From assembly GCA_027484915.1 (NCBI GenBank), contig JAIXSA010000111.1, positions 1-58,323 of the forward strand: DNA of 58,323 bases, in the 5' to 3' direction. Position 1 is the first letter of the stretch. Each line of letters begins with the position of its first letter. This DNA comes from Paracoccaceae bacterium. Lineage in GTDB: Bacteria; Pseudomonadota; Alphaproteobacteria; Rhodobacterales; Rhodobacteraceae. The notes below the pieces were generated by a model that was not told the origin of the DNA, searched no databases, and worked only from the letters and a program-made list of their open reading frames with translations. Shown piece by piece: positions 25,430 to 33,414 of this stretch. The translations under genes and the position numbers were made by a program.

Positions 25430-28281
25430 ACCAGCCAAGGGTCGAGACGCAACGCGAGGTCGGCGACGAGGTCCGCCAGACCACCTGCTACATGTGCGCC
25501 TGCCGCTGCGGGATCAACGTGCACCTGAAGTCCGCAAAGGTGGCCTACATCGAGGGCAACCGGGACCATCCGATCAACAAGGGCGTCCTTTGTGCCAAGG
25601 GGGCCAGCGGGATCATGCAGGTCACCGCACCCTCGCGTCTGAAAGCGCCGTTGCGGCGGGTGGGCCCGCGCGGGTCGGGGGCCTTCGAGGAGATTTCCTG
25701 GGAGGAGGCCCTTTCGACGGCCGTTGCCTGGATGAAGCCCCTGCGTGAGACTGCGCCCGAGAAGCTCGCCTTCTTCACGGGCCGCGACCAAAGCCAAAGC
25801 CTCACCGGCTGGTGGGCGCAGAACTTCGGAACACCGAACTATGCGGCGCACGGCGGCTTCTGCTCGGTGAACATGGCGGCGGGGGGTATTTACACCATCG
25901 GTGGGGCCTTCTGGGAATTCGGCCAGCCGGATTGGGATCGCACAAAGCTGTTCGTGATGTTCGGCGTGGCCGAGGACCACGATTCCAACCCGATCAAGAT
26001 CGGTCTGGGCAAGCTGAAGGCGCGCGGCGCACGGGTCATCAGCGTAAACCCGGTCAGGACCGGGTATTCCGCGGTGGCCGACGACTGGATCGGCATCACT
26101 CCCGGCACGGACGGCCTTCTTATCCTGTCTTTGATCCATTGCCTTCTGGAGGCAGGGAAGATCGACCTCGATTACCTTGCCCAATGGACCAATGCGCCCT
26201 TGCTGATCAATGAGGCCGAAGGGGCCGAGAAGGGCCTTTTCGTGAGGAACGCCGAAAGCCAACCCTTCGTGATCGACCAGACCAGCGGCCACCCAGCGCC
26301 GTGGGACGGGAAGGGCGTGCAGCCCGATCTTGGGGCCGAATGGCAGGGCAACCGCACCGTCTTTCGCCACATGGTCGAGGAATACCTCAAGCCTGACTAC
26401 GCACCCGAGGCCGTGGCTTCCCGCTGCGGCGTGACGGCGACCCGTATCCGCCAACTTGCCGCCGAATTGGCCGACGTGGCCTTCAACCACGCCATCACCC
26501 TCGACCGTCCCTGGACCGACTTCCGTGGCAACGAGCACCCCAACATGCCCGGCCGTCCGGTCAGCTTCCACGCGATGCGCGGGATTTCCGCTCATTCCAA
26601 CGGCTTCCAGACCGCCCGCGCGCTGCATCTCCTCCAGATCCTGCTTGGGTCCTTGGAGACACCCGGCGGCTACCGCCTGAAACCGCCGTACCCTAAGCCC
26701 ATTGAGGCGCACCCGACGCCCCACTTCGTTACCACCCCCGGCAAGCCCCTGACCGGCCCCCACCTTGGCTACGTCCGCTCCCCGGACGACCTGTGCCTTC
26801 TGCCCGATGGCAGCCCGGCCCGGATCGACAAGGGTTTCAGCTGGGAAAACCCGTTTTCGGCGCATGGGATGATGCACATGGTCATCCCCAACGCCCATGC
26901 CGGGGACCCCTACAAGATCGATACGCTCTTCCTTTACATGGCCAACATGTCCTGGAACTCCAGCATGAACTCCGCCCGCGTGATGGAGATGCTGACCGAA
27001 CAGAAGGACGGGGAATATGTGATCCCCCGGATCATCTATTCGGACGCCTATGCGTCAGAGATGGTCGCCTATGCCGACCTGATCCTGCCCGACACGACCT
27101 ACCTTGAACGCCACGACTGCATCAGCCTGCTCGACCGGCCCATCAGCGAACCCGATGCGGCGGGCGACGCGATCCGCTGGCCGGTGCTGGAACCTGACCG
27201 GGACGTTCGCTGCTTCCAGTCGGTCCTCCTGGAGTTGGGCGCAAGGCTCGGCCTGCCGGGGATGGTGAACGAGGACGGAACGGCGAAGTTCAAGGACTAC
27301 GCCGACTACATCGTAAACCACCAGCGCCGTCCGGGCGTCGGGCCGCTGATGGGCTTCCGGGGGAATGGCGAGGCGGAAGGCCGGGGCGCGCCGAACCCCG
27401 AACAGATGCACCGCTACATCGAGAACGGGGCTTTCTATCAGGCGCATGTCCCCGAAGAAGCCGCCTTCTACAAACCTTGGAACGCGGCCTATCAGGACTG
27501 GGCGGTGAAGCTGGGCCTCTACGAGACCCCGCAGCCCTACCTCTTCAACATCTGGTCCGAACCCATGCGCCGCTTCCAGTTGGCGGCTGAGGGTTTCGGC
27601 CCCCGCCAGCCTCCCGACCACCTGCGCGCGCGTCTGAAACAGGCGATGCACCCTCTGCCGATCTGGTACGCCCCCTTCGGCGACGAGGACGCGGCCTTCG
27701 GCTACTCGGTCCACGCCCTGACCCAACGCCCGATGGACATGTACCATAGCTGGGGCAGCCAGAACACCTGGCTGCGGCAGATCAAGGGGCACAACTATCT
27801 GTACCTCCCCACAAAAATCTGGGAAGGGCAGGCGTTTGCCGAAGGCGACTGGGCGCGTGTCTCCTCCCGCGCGGGAACCATCGTTGTACCTGTGGCCCAC
27901 ATGGCCGCGCTGAACGAGAACACCGTCTGGACTTGGAACGCCATCGGCAAGCGCAAAGGAGCCTGGGCCTTGGATGCGGATGCGCCGGAGGCCACGACGG
28001 GGTTCCTGCTGAACCACCTGATCTCAGAGCTTTTGCCGGACCGCGATGGGGTGCGCCTGTCGAACTCCGACCCCATCACCGGCCAGGCCGCCTGGTTTGA
28101 CCAGCGGGTGCGGGTGGAGCGTGTCGCCGCCGAAGACCACCCGCGCGGCACCGTGGAACCGCTGTTCGAGCGCATTCCCGACCCCCCGCGCGCCGATGGC
28201 GGCCGGGGCCAGAATTCTTCGAAGAATTTTGCCAAAAGTTTTCGAAAACTCTTGGTCCCCGATGGGGAGACGTCGCGATGA
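25426..28281 (+). CDS. soeA: sulfite dehydrogenase molybdopterin subunit SoeA
   Basis: 951 aa molybdopterin-guanine-dinucleotide oxidoreductase of the DMSO-reductase family. [4Fe-4S] ligands C21-x2-C24-x3-C28 and C56 (GVLCAKG) are present. No twin-arginine signal precedes them, so the enzyme stays in the cytoplasm, as described for SoeABC and unlike periplasmic SorAB. Other blocks: FFTGRDQSQSLTGWWAQNFGTPNYAAHGGFCSVN, LFVMFGVAEDHDSNPIKIGLGKLKARGARVISVNP, and the C-terminal MPT-binding domain beginning near RPMDMYHSWGSQNTWLRQIKGHNYL. GTG start overlapping ackA (GTGA). The last ~25 residues are encoded by two AT-rich palindromes and look like an added tail. Confidence 0.9.
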   Translation: MNQPRVETQREVGDEVRQTTCYMCACRCGINVHLKSAKVAYIEGNRDHPINKGVLCAKGASGIMQVTAPSRLKAPLRRVGPRGSGAFEEISWEEALSTAVAWMKPLRETAPEKLAFFTGRDQSQSLTGWWAQNFGTPNYAAHGGFCSVNMAAGGIYTIGGAFWEFGQPDWDRTKLFVMFGVAEDHDSNPIKIGLGKLKARGARVISVNPVRTGYSAVADDWIGITPGTDGLLILSLIHCLLEAGKIDLDYLAQWTNAPLLINEAEGAEKGLFVRNAESQPFVIDQTSGHPAPWDGKGVQPDLGAEWQGNRTVFRHMVEEYLKPDYAPEAVASRCGVTATRIRQLAAELADVAFNHAITLDRPWTDFRGNEHPNMPGRPVSFHAMRGISAHSNGFQTARALHLLQILLGSLETPGGYRLKPPYPKPIEAHPTPHFVTTPGKPLTGPHLGYVRSPDDLCLLPDGSPARIDKGFSWENPFSAHGMMHMVIPNAHAGDPYKIDTLFLYMANMSWNSSMNSARVMEMLTEQKDGEYVIPRIIYSDAYASEMVAYADLILPDTTYLERHDCISLLDRPISEPDAAGDAIRWPVLEPDRDVRCFQSVLLELGARLGLPGMVNEDGTAKFKDYADYIVNHQRRPGVGPLMGFRGNGEAEGRGAPNPEQMHRYIENGAFYQAHVPEEAAFYKPWNAAYQDWAVKLGLYETPQPYLFNIWSEPMRRFQLAAEGFGPRQPPDHLRARLKQAMHPLPIWYAPFGDEDAAFGYSVHALTQRPMDMYHSWGSQNTWLRQIKGHNYLYLPTKIWEGQAFAEGDWARVSSRAGTIVVPVAHMAALNENTVWTWNAIGKRKGAWALDADAPEATTGFLLNHLISELLPDRDGVRLSNSDPITGQAAWFDQRVRVERVAAEDHPRGTVEPLFERIPDPPRADGGRGQNSSKNFAKSFRKLLVPDGETSR
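28213..28255. repeat. paired AT-rich palindromes inside the soeA 3' end
   Basis: AATTCTTCGAAGAATT (16-bp perfect palindrome, 28213-28228) and AGTTTTCGAAAACT (14-bp perfect, 28237-28250). The latter extends to a near-perfect 24-bp palindrome bounded by CCAA/TTGG. They encode the SoeA tail containing SSKNFAKSFRKLL and stand out sharply from the GC-rich surroundings. Confidence 0.8.
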
Positions 28282-29006
28282 CCGCCCTGCCGCAGTCCAC
28301 GGAAAAGAAACTTGGCCTGGTGATCGACCTCGACACCTGCGTCGGCTGTCAGGCTTGTGTCACCGCCTGCAAGGGCTGGAACGATGGCGGCATCGGCCTG
28401 TCGGATCAGGACCCATATGGCGCCGACCCGTCGGGCACTTTCCTGAACCGCGTCCATTCCTACCAAGTCGCCATCCCCGACGCGCCCGCCCAGGTCGTGA
28501 CGTTCCCGCGCTCCTGCCTGCACTGCGACAACGCCCCTTGCGTCACCGTCTGCCCCACGGGGGCCAGCTACAAGCGGGCCGAGGACGGGATCGTACTGGT
28601 GAACGAAGACGCCTGCATCGGCTGCGGCCTTTGCGCCTGGGCCTGCCCCTACGGCGCGCGTGAGATGGACGCGGATCAGGGTGTGATGAAGAAATGCACC
28701 CTCTGTGTCGACCGGATCTATAACGAAACGCTGCCCGAGGAAGACCGCGAGCCCGCCTGCGTGAGAACCTGCCCCACGAACGCCCGCCATTTCGGCGACC
28801 TTGCCGACCCCGACAGCGCCGTCTCGCAACTGGTGGCGAGCCGAGGCGGCTATGACCTGATGCCCGACATGGGGACGAGGCCCACCAACAAGTACCTCCC
28901 GCCGCGCAAAAAGGGGCCGGGGACGGCCAGCCCGCTGGCACCCCTGCTGGACATCAAGGCCAGCGGGATTGCCGGATGGCTTGACCGGATGCTGGGGAAG
29001 ATCTGA
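28278..29006 (+). CDS. soeB: sulfite dehydrogenase iron-sulfur subunit SoeB
   Basis: 242 aa DmsB/NrfC-like electron-transfer subunit with cysteines for four [4Fe-4S] clusters: CVGCQACVTAC, CLHCDNAPCVTVCPTGA, CIGCGLCAWACPYGA, and CTLCVDRIYN...ACVRTCPTNA. It would pass electrons from the SoeA molybdenum centre to the membrane subunit. ATG overlaps the soeA stop (ATGA), and its stop overlaps the soeC start (TGATG). No export signal, consistent with a cytoplasmic-facing complex. Confidence 0.92.
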   Translation: MTALPQSTEKKLGLVIDLDTCVGCQACVTACKGWNDGGIGLSDQDPYGADPSGTFLNRVHSYQVAIPDAPAQVVTFPRSCLHCDNAPCVTVCPTGASYKRAEDGIVLVNEDACIGCGLCAWACPYGAREMDADQGVMKKCTLCVDRIYNETLPEEDREPACVRTCPTNARHFGDLADPDSAVSQLVASRGGYDLMPDMGTRPTNKYLPPRKKGPGTASPLAPLLDIKASGIAGWLDRMLGKI

Positions 29007-29878
29007 TGCACCCGGCGGCTTCGGTCATCCTGTTCTCCACCCTCTCGGGTCTGGGTTTTGGCTTCCTGGCCTTCCTTGGCTGGGGGGCGCTTGCCCCCTC
29101 GGGTTGGGTCGCATTCTTCCTCTGGGCCTTGGGCTACGGACTGGCAGTGGCGGGCCTCCTCGCCTCGACCTTCCACCTTGGGAACCCGAAGAACGCCCTG
29201 AAGGCATTCACCCAGTGGCGCACAAGCTGGCTTAGCCGCGAAGCATGGGCGTCCGTCGTCACGCTGGTCCTGCTGGCTCCGGTCGCCCTGTCGGACATCT
29301 TCGGTCTGGTCCTGCCGCGCGTCATAGGTCAGGTCGGTGGTACATTGGCCCTGCTGACGGTCTTCACCACGGCGATGATCTATACGCAGATAAAGGCGGT
29401 GCCGCGCTGGCACCACTGGCTGACGCCGGTGATGTTCCTGAGCTTCGCGCTGGCCGGGGGCGCGATGCTGTCCGGCCGCGTCGTGGCACCGGTCCTGCTG
29501 GTGGCCGTGGGGGCGGTGTTGTGGGCGGTATGGCGGGTGGGGGACGGCGCCTTTGCCCGCGCCGGGCAGACGATGGGCACGGCCACGGGCCTGGACCGGC
29601 TGGGCGTGCCCTCGGTCCTCGACCCCGCGCACACGGCTGGGAACTACCTCAAACGCGAGATGATCTTCGTCGTCGGGCGGAAACACGCGGCCAAACTGCG
29701 GAAGATTGCGCTGGTCCTCGCCTCCATTGCCCCGGCGCTGGTCCTGCTTTTCCAGCTCGGCGTCTGGGGCATCGCGCTGGCGGCTGTCCTGCACCTTGCC
29801 GGAGCGCTTGCCGCACGCTGGCTCTTCTTCGCGGAAGCCGAGCATGTCGTGGGGCTTTACTACGGCGCGCGGGGATGA
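29006..29878 (+). CDS. soeC: sulfite dehydrogenase membrane anchor SoeC (DmsC-like)
   Basis: 290 aa, about eight transmembrane helices. DmsC-family features are the early LGFGFLAFLGW helix, ASTFHLGNPKNALKAFTQWRTSWLSREAW (~residues 49-77) and ALVLLFQLGVWGIALAAVLHLAGALAARWLFFAEAEHVVGLYYG at the end. It anchors SoeAB and hands electrons to quinone, linking sulfite oxidation to respiration. Last of six overlapping genes; a phosphomannomutase gene follows 13 bp downstream on the same strand and may be read through. Confidence 0.9.
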   Translation: MHPAASVILFSTLSGLGFGFLAFLGWGALAPSGWVAFFLWALGYGLAVAGLLASTFHLGNPKNALKAFTQWRTSWLSREAWASVVTLVLLAPVALSDIFGLVLPRVIGQVGGTLALLTVFTTAMIYTQIKAVPRWHHWLTPVMFLSFALAGGAMLSGRVVAPVLLVAVGAVLWAVWRVGDGAFARAGQTMGTATGLDRLGVPSVLDPAHTAGNYLKREMIFVVGRKHAAKLRKIALVLASIAPALVLLFQLGVWGIALAAVLHLAGALAARWLFFAEAEHVVGLYYGARG

Positions 29879-29891
29879 TCCTTTCACGCGC

Positions 29892-31244
29892 ATGAGCGCG
29901 TTCAAGACCTATGACATCCGCGGCCGTCTAGGAACGGACCTGACCGAAGCCATCGCCCACCGGATCGCCCGGGCCTTTGCCACGGTGACTGGCGCGGACG
30001 CGGTGGTGATGGCGCGCGACTGCCGGGAAAGCTCGCCGTCGCTGGCCGATGCAGTGGCGGCGGGGCTGGTGGCCCAGGGCGTCCGGGTCCTTGACCTTGG
30101 GCTGGCCGGCACCGAGGAGATGTATTTCGCCACGGCGCATCTGGGGGCAGGCGGCGGGATCTGCGTCACCGCCTCGCACAATCCGCGTGAATACAACGGG
30201 ATGAAGCTGGTCGGGCGCGGGGCGGTCCCGTTGCCTGACGCCGATTTCGTCCGGATCAGGGCGCTTGCCGAAAGCGACGCAGCCTTCGCCACTGCGCCGG
30301 GTGGGGTCCGGGAGGACCGCTCAGGCGTCCGTGCGGACTATGTCGCGCATGTGACCGGGCTGGTGGGGCAGGGGATCGGTCCGCTGCGTCTGGTGGTCAA
30401 CGCCGGGAACGGTGCCGCCGGCCCGACGCTTGACGCCTTGGCGGAAGGGCTGGCCCGACATGGGGCGCGGCTTGACCTTGTCCGGATGCATCACGACCCG
30501 GACGGCTCTTTCCCGAACGGCATCCCGAACCCGCTTCTGCCCGAGAATCGCCCAGTGACGGCCGACGCGGTCAGGGCGGCGCAGGCTGATTTCGGCGTTG
30601 CCTTCGACGGGGATTTCGACCGCTGTTTCCTGTTTGACGGCGAGGGCGGCTTTGTCGACGGCGAGCATGTCGTGGCGCTGCTCGCGGCGGCACATCTTGC
30701 GGGTGAACCCGGCGCCACGATCATCCATGACCCAAGGGTGATCTGGGCCGTGCAGGACACGGTCCGGCGGGGCGGCGGCCGGGCGGTGCTTGCCCCCACA
30801 GGCCACGTGTTCCTCAAGTCCGCGATGCGCCGCGAAGGCGCGGTCTACGGCGGCGAGATGAGCGCGCATCACTATTTCCGCGGCTTCATGGCCTGCGACT
30901 CGGGGATGCTGCCCTGGCTGATGGTGGCCCGGCTTGTCAGCCAGTCCGGCCGCAGCCTGACCGAGATGGTCGGCGCGTTGCGGCGCGACTTTCCTTCTTC
31001 AGGCGAGATCAACTTCCGCGTCGCCAACCTGCCATCGGTCGTCGCCCGCGTCGAGGCAACCCTTGCGCCGCTGGCGCGGGCGATCGACCGCACCGACGGG
31101 CTTAGCCTGGACTTCGGGGACTGGCGGATGAACCTGCGCGCTTCGAACACCGAACCGCTTCTACGGCTGAACGTCGAGGCGAGGGGGGACGCGGGCCTGG
31201 TGGCCGACGGCGTGGCCCGCGTCACGGGCTTGATCGACGGCTGA
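29892..31244 (+). CDS. phosphomannomutase/phosphoglucomutase
   Basis: 450 aa alpha-D-phosphohexomutase. All four signature loops are visible: TASHNP with phospho-serine at residue 95, the metal loop DGDFDR, the sugar loop GGEMSAHHYF, and the phosphate loop SNTEPLLRLN. It interconverts mannose-6-phosphate and mannose-1-phosphate (and probably the glucose forms), feeding GDP-mannose or surface-sugar synthesis. Start ATG giving MSAFKTYDIRG; TYDIRG is typical. It follows soeC closely but is metabolically unrelated; its end is 5 bp from a convergent small gene. Confidence 0.92.
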   Translation: MSAFKTYDIRGRLGTDLTEAIAHRIARAFATVTGADAVVMARDCRESSPSLADAVAAGLVAQGVRVLDLGLAGTEEMYFATAHLGAGGGICVTASHNPREYNGMKLVGRGAVPLPDADFVRIRALAESDAAFATAPGGVREDRSGVRADYVAHVTGLVGQGIGPLRLVVNAGNGAAGPTLDALAEGLARHGARLDLVRMHHDPDGSFPNGIPNPLLPENRPVTADAVRAAQADFGVAFDGDFDRCFLFDGEGGFVDGEHVVALLAAAHLAGEPGATIIHDPRVIWAVQDTVRRGGGRAVLAPTGHVFLKSAMRREGAVYGGEMSAHHYFRGFMACDSGMLPWLMVARLVSQSGRSLTEMVGALRRDFPSSGEINFRVANLPSVVARVEATLAPLARAIDRTDGLSLDFGDWRMNLRASNTEPLLRLNVEARGDAGLVADGVARVTGLIDG

Positions 31245-31249
31245 CCCCG

Positions 31250-31432
31250 TCAGGCCGAGGCGGCGGTGGTGGCGGGCGTGCGCAGCAGCGGCCAGCCACG
31301 GCGGAACACGGGGATCGTCGGCAGGTTGTCTGCCAGGGCCTGCAGACGGCTTTCTCGTTGCTGCAGGCGGGCAATCTCGGCCCGGATATCGGCGAGTTCG
31401 TCAGTTAGGGTAAGGCGGGAAGCGGCCATCAT
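31250..31432 (-). CDS. small hypothetical protein, probable coiled coil
   Basis: 60 aa. A helical, charged N-terminal half (TDELADIRAEIARLQQRESRLQAL) with heptad-like spacing is followed by a short FRRGWPLLRTP tail. The tandem ATG-ATG start is preceded by AGGAGG at good distance, strong evidence of translation. A longer reading to 31660 runs antisense into the neighbouring gene and is rejected. No family recognised. Divergent from the membrane protein gene and convergent with the phosphomannomutase gene. Confidence 0.65.
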   Translation of the reverse strand: MMAASRLTLTDELADIRAEIARLQQRESRLQALADNLPTIPVFRRGWPLLRTPATTAASA

Positions 31433-31579
31433 GGTCCTCCTTTGTTCTGTTCGGTCAGCATCGACTCGATTCCTGAAGACTTTGCTAAGTGCCAGAACGA
31501 AAGCAGATTGTTTCTGACTCGACGGATTGTCTTGCCCGTCGCCAAGGCGCACCCTTGCTTGGCTTGCAAGGTGGGAGCC

Positions 31580-32545
31580 ATGTGGGAGTTCAGCATTTTC
31601 AGGGCTCTGGGTCTGATGATCCGGACCTGGCCCTTCGTCCTGTTGCGTGCAGCGGTTCAACTGGTGATCGCTGCAGTGCTTGTCTCTGTCGCATGGGCTG
31701 GGGCCCTGGCCGGCATGGTGCTGACCGGCCCTTCGGGTGGGCCTTTCGGATCATCCGGCGCACTTTGGGGGGGCGCGGCGGGGGTGCTACTTGGGGCGCT
31801 TGTCCTTGCTGCCCTGCGCGGGCGGATCATGCATCTGGTCACCGCCCCGCATCTTGCCGCCCTGGTCGAGGCGTTGGACCGCCGGCCCTTGCCCTTCGGC
31901 ATCAGCCAGGTGGCGGTGGCCCGGCAAATCGTCGGTGACCGTTTCGGGCCCCCTGCGGAACTGGCAGCCCTGAACCGGCTGGTGCGCGGGGTGATCCGCA
32001 CGGCAACCGGCCTCGTCGACGGCCTATTGGTCGATATCCTGCCGATCCGTGTTCTGGACCGGCTGGCGCGGGCGACCGGGTCCCAATTGCGGCTTTCGCT
32101 GGGCCTTCTCGATGCCGTCGTCCTGGCCCATGCCACCCGGACGCGATCGGAAAACGCCTGGGAGGCGGCGCATGACGGGCTGGTGCTCTACACCCAGAAT
32201 GCGCGGCCGATGATGTCCCACGCGGTCTGGCTGGCGCTGGTGAGCTGGCTGCTGGCGGGCTTCGTTGCGATCTTTGCGCTGACCCCTGCAGCGAACCTCG
32301 TGGCGCTAATCTCTGCGCTACCGGGCAGCCAGTTGCTTGTGGCGGCGGTCTTTGGCTGGGCGGTCAAGGCTGCGGTCTTCGATCCGTTCGCCCTGGCCTG
32401 CATGCTGCAGCTTCATCTGCGCCTGACCCAAGATCAGGACCCCCTCCCTGAATGGCGCGGTCGTCTGACCCAGGTTTCGGACAAGTTCCGCCAACTGGGC
32501 GAACGCGCGCTCGGCTGGCGCGCACGGGTCGTCCAGGACGCCTGA
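31580..32545 (+). CDS. conserved hypothetical membrane protein
   Basis: 321 aa with about four to five hydrophobic segments: two near the N-terminus (VLLRAAVQLVIAAVLVSVAWAGALAGMVL and GAAGVLLGALVLAAL) and two near the C-terminus (AVWLALVSWLLAGFVAIFAL and SQLLVAAVFGWAVKAAVF). A ~120-residue soluble loop lies between them. The start MWEFSIFRALG follows GGGAG. I do not recognise a characterised family; the overall look is that of uncharacterised Rhodobacterales membrane proteins. The last ~60 residues are cytoplasm-like and charged. It precedes pcm by 114 bp. Confidence 0.7.
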   Translation: MWEFSIFRALGLMIRTWPFVLLRAAVQLVIAAVLVSVAWAGALAGMVLTGPSGGPFGSSGALWGGAAGVLLGALVLAALRGRIMHLVTAPHLAALVEALDRRPLPFGISQVAVARQIVGDRFGPPAELAALNRLVRGVIRTATGLVDGLLVDILPIRVLDRLARATGSQLRLSLGLLDAVVLAHATRTRSENAWEAAHDGLVLYTQNARPMMSHAVWLALVSWLLAGFVAIFALTPAANLVALISALPGSQLLVAAVFGWAVKAAVFDPFALACMLQLHLRLTQDQDPLPEWRGRLTQVSDKFRQLGERALGWRARVVQDA

Positions 32546-32659
32546 CCCCGCCGCGCCAAGGCGTGGCAAAGGCATGAAATCGAACCAAAGGCTGGTTGCG
32601 GCACCCTTGCTTCTGTGGCAAGACAGACCCCAGATGCCAACCAGACCGATGAGTTCAGA

Positions 32660-33313
32660 ATGAGCGAATTCGCCACCCGCCGCGTGATGATGGTGGATAC
32701 GCAAGTCCGCCCCTCGGACGTGACCAAATTCCCGATCATCGATGCGATGCTGTCGGTCCCGCGCGAAACCTTCGTGCCTGACGACAAGCGCGAAGCGGCC
32801 TACGTCGGCGAGAACCTCGCGCTGGCCCCCGGTCGCGTGGTGCTGGAAGCGCGGACACTCGCAAAACTCCTTGACGCGCTTGACATCCAGCCGAACGAGC
32901 TGGTGCTGGATGTGGGCTGCGGACTTGGTTACTCGGCCGCGGTCATCGCCCGCCTGGCCGAGACGGTCGTCGCCCTGGAGGAGGATGAGGCGCTTGCCGC
33001 CGACGCGCAGCGGATCCTGTCCGAAGAAGGTGTCGACAACGCCGTGACCGTGACCGGCAAATTGGCCGAAGGGTCGGCGAAATGCGCCCCCTATGACGCG
33101 ATCACCATCGAAGGTGGCGTGGAAGAGGTTCCGGCGGCGCTCTTGGCGCAGCTCAAGGATGGCGGCCGGATCGGGGCGATCTTCATGGAAAACGCCGTCG
33201 GCACCGCCCGCATCGGCTACAAGGCGGGTGGCAAGGTCACCTGGCGGTCTATGTTCAACGCCACTGCCCCCGTGCTTCCCGGCTTTGCCAAGCCGCGGGG
33301 CTTTGTGCTTTAG
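32660..33313 (+). CDS. protein-L-isoaspartate O-methyltransferase family protein
   Basis: 217 aa SAM-dependent methyltransferase. Motif [19 protein letters not shown], the acidic strand [14 protein letters not shown] and [35 protein letters not shown] fit the PCMT family, which methylates isoaspartyl residues for repair. The N-terminus [24 protein letters not shown] is the alphaproteobacterial version found next to tolC; whether it truly repairs isoaspartate is not established for this branch. The start ATG giving MSEFATRR is chosen on conservation. Followed by tolC on the same strand. Confidence 0.88.
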   Translation: MSEFATRRVMMVDTQVRPSDVTKFPIIDAMLSVPRETFVPDDKREAAYVGENLALAPGRVVLEARTLAKLLDALDIQPNELVLDVGCGLGYSAAVIARLAETVVALEEDEALAADAQRILSEEGVDNAVTVTGKLAEGSAKCAPYDAITIEGGVEEVPAALLAQLKDGGRIGAIFMENAVGTARIGYKAGGKVTWRSMFNATAPVLPGFAKPRGFVL

Positions 33314-33414
33314 GCCCGCTGCGGCCCTGTTCGACCTGGGCCACGGGGCCCATGCGGACCTCTATGAAATGCCCGCCGGACCAGATGTCCCGGGCCTATA
33401 CAAGGCAGGACAAG

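Noticed and set aside
31549-31573. Inverted repeat CCTTGC/GCAAGG before the membrane-protein gene
   Set aside because: Short stem with a mismatch; does not clearly cover the ribosome site, unlike the denD hairpin.
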